A stretch of 6,588 bases of DNA from Deferribacteraceae bacterium. GTDB lineage: Bacteria > Chrysiogenota > Deferribacteres > Deferribacterales > JAISNW01. Shown here one piece after another: positions 5,218-6,588 of the stretch (position 1 is its first letter; every line of letters starts with the position of its first letter). Both the position numbers and the translations under genes were made by a program. The stretch is taken from NCBI GenBank assembly GCA_031285415.1, contig JAITWF010000073.1, positions 1 through 6,588 of the forward strand. The letters are read 5' to 3'. The notes below the pieces were generated by a model, which saw only the letters and a program-made list of their open reading frames with translations, searched no databases and was not told where the DNA came from.

Positions 5218-6588
5218 ATGGAGTTAGCTATTTATATTGTTGCCTATATTCTGATCGGGCATAAGATACTTTTGAATACCGTTAGGAACGTCCGCAAGGG
5301 GGAGATCTTTGACGAGAACTTCCTGATGGTGATCGCCTCTATTGGGGCATTTATATTGGGCTACTACGCAGAGGCGGTTGCCGTTATGCTCTTCTATAGG
5401 GTGGGGGAGTACTTTCAGGAGAGAGCCTCCGAGAAAGCAACTGGCTCGATTCAGGCTATGCTCGATGTGCGCCCTGAGATGGCAGACGTTATGGGGGTGC
5501 TTACCCCTGCGCAAGAGGTGACGGTTGGCACAGTTATACGTGTATCTCCTGGCGAAAAAGTGCCGCTAGATGGCGTTATCATAGATGGTACCTCCGAGAT
5601 GAACACCGCTGCACTCACGGGCGAGTCAGCCCCACGTGCCGTCAAGATCGGCGATGAGGTGTTGGCTGGCTTTGTGAATATGGGTGGGCTTCTATCCGTC
5701 CAAACCACAAAGGAGTTTGGCGAAACGGTATTCTCTAAAGTTATAAATATGGTGAAGGAGTCGCACGCTAAGAAGGCTAGAGCTGAGAAGTTTATCACTC
5801 GCTTTGCACGGTACTATACACCAGCTGTCGTTACCCTTGCAGCGTTTATCGCCCTTGTACCACCGCTAATCTTTAGTGAGCCTTATAGTGAATGGGTCTA
5901 TAGTGCGCTTGTGTTCCTTGTGATCTCCTGCCCATGCGCTCTTTTAATATCGGTACCGCTAAGCTTCTTTGCTGGGATCGGGGCGGCTGCGAAGAACGGA
6001 ATATTCGTAAAGGGTGGGCAGTACCTCGAGGCGCTCGCCCACGTCGATAGCTTTGTATTCGATAAGACTGGCACCCTCACTACAGGGGAGTTTAAATTGC
6101 AGGAACTTATTGCAATGGAGGGATTTACCGATGAAGAGGTGCTACGATACGCCGCCATTGCGGAGCAGCACTCAACTCACCCAATCGCAAGGTGCCTAGT
6201 TGCCGCATATAATAAACCACTACCGCAGGAGTACACCGACTATCAAGAGGTTGCAGGAAGGGGTATCTATGTAATGAGTAATGGTGATAAGATCTGGGTG
6301 GGGAAGGTTGATTCTATGGATAATAGATATATCTACGTCACCGTAAACCTTCGTGTGATAGGTAAAATATTGGTTGGTGATACTATCGGCAGCAATGTTA
6401 AGGATTCGCTATTAACCCTTAGATCGCTAGGCGTAAAGAGTATGCATATGCTAAGTGGCGATAATCATACCGCTGCAAAGTACGTCGCCGATAGTCTGCC
6501 GCTAGATGGATTTATGGCAGAGCTTATGCCAGCTGACAAACTTGAGCAGCTCTCTACGATTATATCAAAGTCGAAGAAAACCGCCTTT
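5218..6588 (+). CDS. P1B-type heavy-metal-transporting ATPase (Zn/Cd/Pb type), 3' end outside the window
   Basis: 457 residues are visible of a metal-exporting P-type ATPase in the ZntA/CadA group, an inner-membrane pump driven by ATP. The order of elements is: a hydrophobic helix (about 3-20), 'DENFLMVIASIGAF' and 'EAVAVMLFYRVGEYFQ' for the next two helices (about 34-67), actuator-domain TGES at 134-137, a helix at about 199-219, and helix 226-250 with the metal-binding C238-P239-C240. Phosphorylation motif DKTGT starts at D282, the soft-metal-ATPase His-Pro is at 321-322, and SGDN is at 413-416. 'CPCALLIS-x-P' is closer to the Zn/Cd/Pb class than to the copper class ('CPCALGLATP'). The GDGxND motif and last helices lie beyond the window. 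Compared with usual family members the N-terminal metal-binding domain and the first membrane helix are missing. Metal identity is inference. Confidence 0.92.
   Translation, partial: MELAIYIVAYILIGHKILLNTVRNVRKGEIFDENFLMVIASIGAFILGYYAEAVAVMLFYRVGEYFQERASEKATGSIQAMLDVRPEMADVMGVLTPAQEVTVGTVIRVSPGEKVPLDGVIIDGTSEMNTAALTGESAPRAVKIGDEVLAGFVNMGGLLSVQTTKEFGETVFSKVINMVKESHAKKARAEKFITRFARYYTPAVVTLAAFIALVPPLIFSEPYSEWVYSALVFLVISCPCALLISVPLSFFAGIGAAAKNGIFVKGGQYLEALAHVDSFVFDKTGTLTTGEFKLQELIAMEGFTDEEVLRYAAIAEQHSTHPIARCLVAAYNKPLPQEYTDYQEVAGRGIYVMSNGDKIWVGKVDSMDNRYIYVTVNLRVIGKILVGDTIGSNVKDSLLTLRSLGVKSMHMLSGDNHTAAKYVADSLPLDGFMAELMPADKLEQLSTIISKSKKTAF

Noticed and set aside
5224..5798. Two open minus-strand frames opposite the ATPase gene
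   Set aside because: They are antisense to strongly conserved P-type ATPase sequence and show no family features or ribosome binding site.
1..6588. tRNA, rRNA, CRISPR repeats, insertion sequences or riboswitches
   Set aside because: Nothing resembling these was found by reading; coding sequence occupies nearly the whole window.

Overview
The window reads as ordinary, densely packed bacterial chromosome. It uses genetic code 11 (TAG and TGA stops seen), with short intergenic gaps and two 4-bp ATGA gene overlaps. A family 9 glycosyltransferase, of the type that builds lipopolysaccharide core, points to a Gram-negative-type envelope. In contrast, the adenylosuccinate lyase belongs to the large form that resembles the human enzyme and clostridial PurB, and the MnmC-like methyltransferase is a stand-alone domain. 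That mix argues against a typical enteric or pseudomonad genome, but I cannot name the phylum. No tRNA, rRNA, CRISPR array, transposase or phage gene was seen.

Layout. Bases 2-2391 form a rightward gene set: the C-terminal end of a GT9 glycosyltransferase, then an uncharacterised radical SAM protein that overlaps it by ATGA, then, 18 bases on, a MnmC-like tRNA methyltransferase. This set meets a leftward operon head-on with one base between the stop codons (2391 and 2393). A 12-bp perfect GC-rich hairpin lies at the junction, inside the last codons of the methyltransferase gene. The leftward operon is transcribed from about base 5140 and runs mtaD-like deaminase then purB, again joined by an ATGA overlap. 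Bases 5101-5217 are the only real intergenic stretch and hold divergent promoter candidates. A P1B-type heavy-metal ATPase then runs rightward off the end of the window.

How the genes fit together. The leftward operon is purine metabolism: the deaminase handles S-adenosylhomocysteine, methylthioadenosine and possibly 5'-deoxyadenosine, and PurB makes AICAR and AMP. The rightward pair (radical SAM protein and methyltransferase) consumes S-adenosylmethionine and would produce exactly those by-products. The link is suggestive only, because the two sets are on opposite strands. The items most worth a second look are the conserved-looking but unassigned radical SAM protein next to a tRNA methyltransferase, and the metal ATPase. 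The ATPase starts, behind a good ribosome binding site, without the usual metal-binding domain and first membrane helix. I do not see convincing evidence for an entirely new system.
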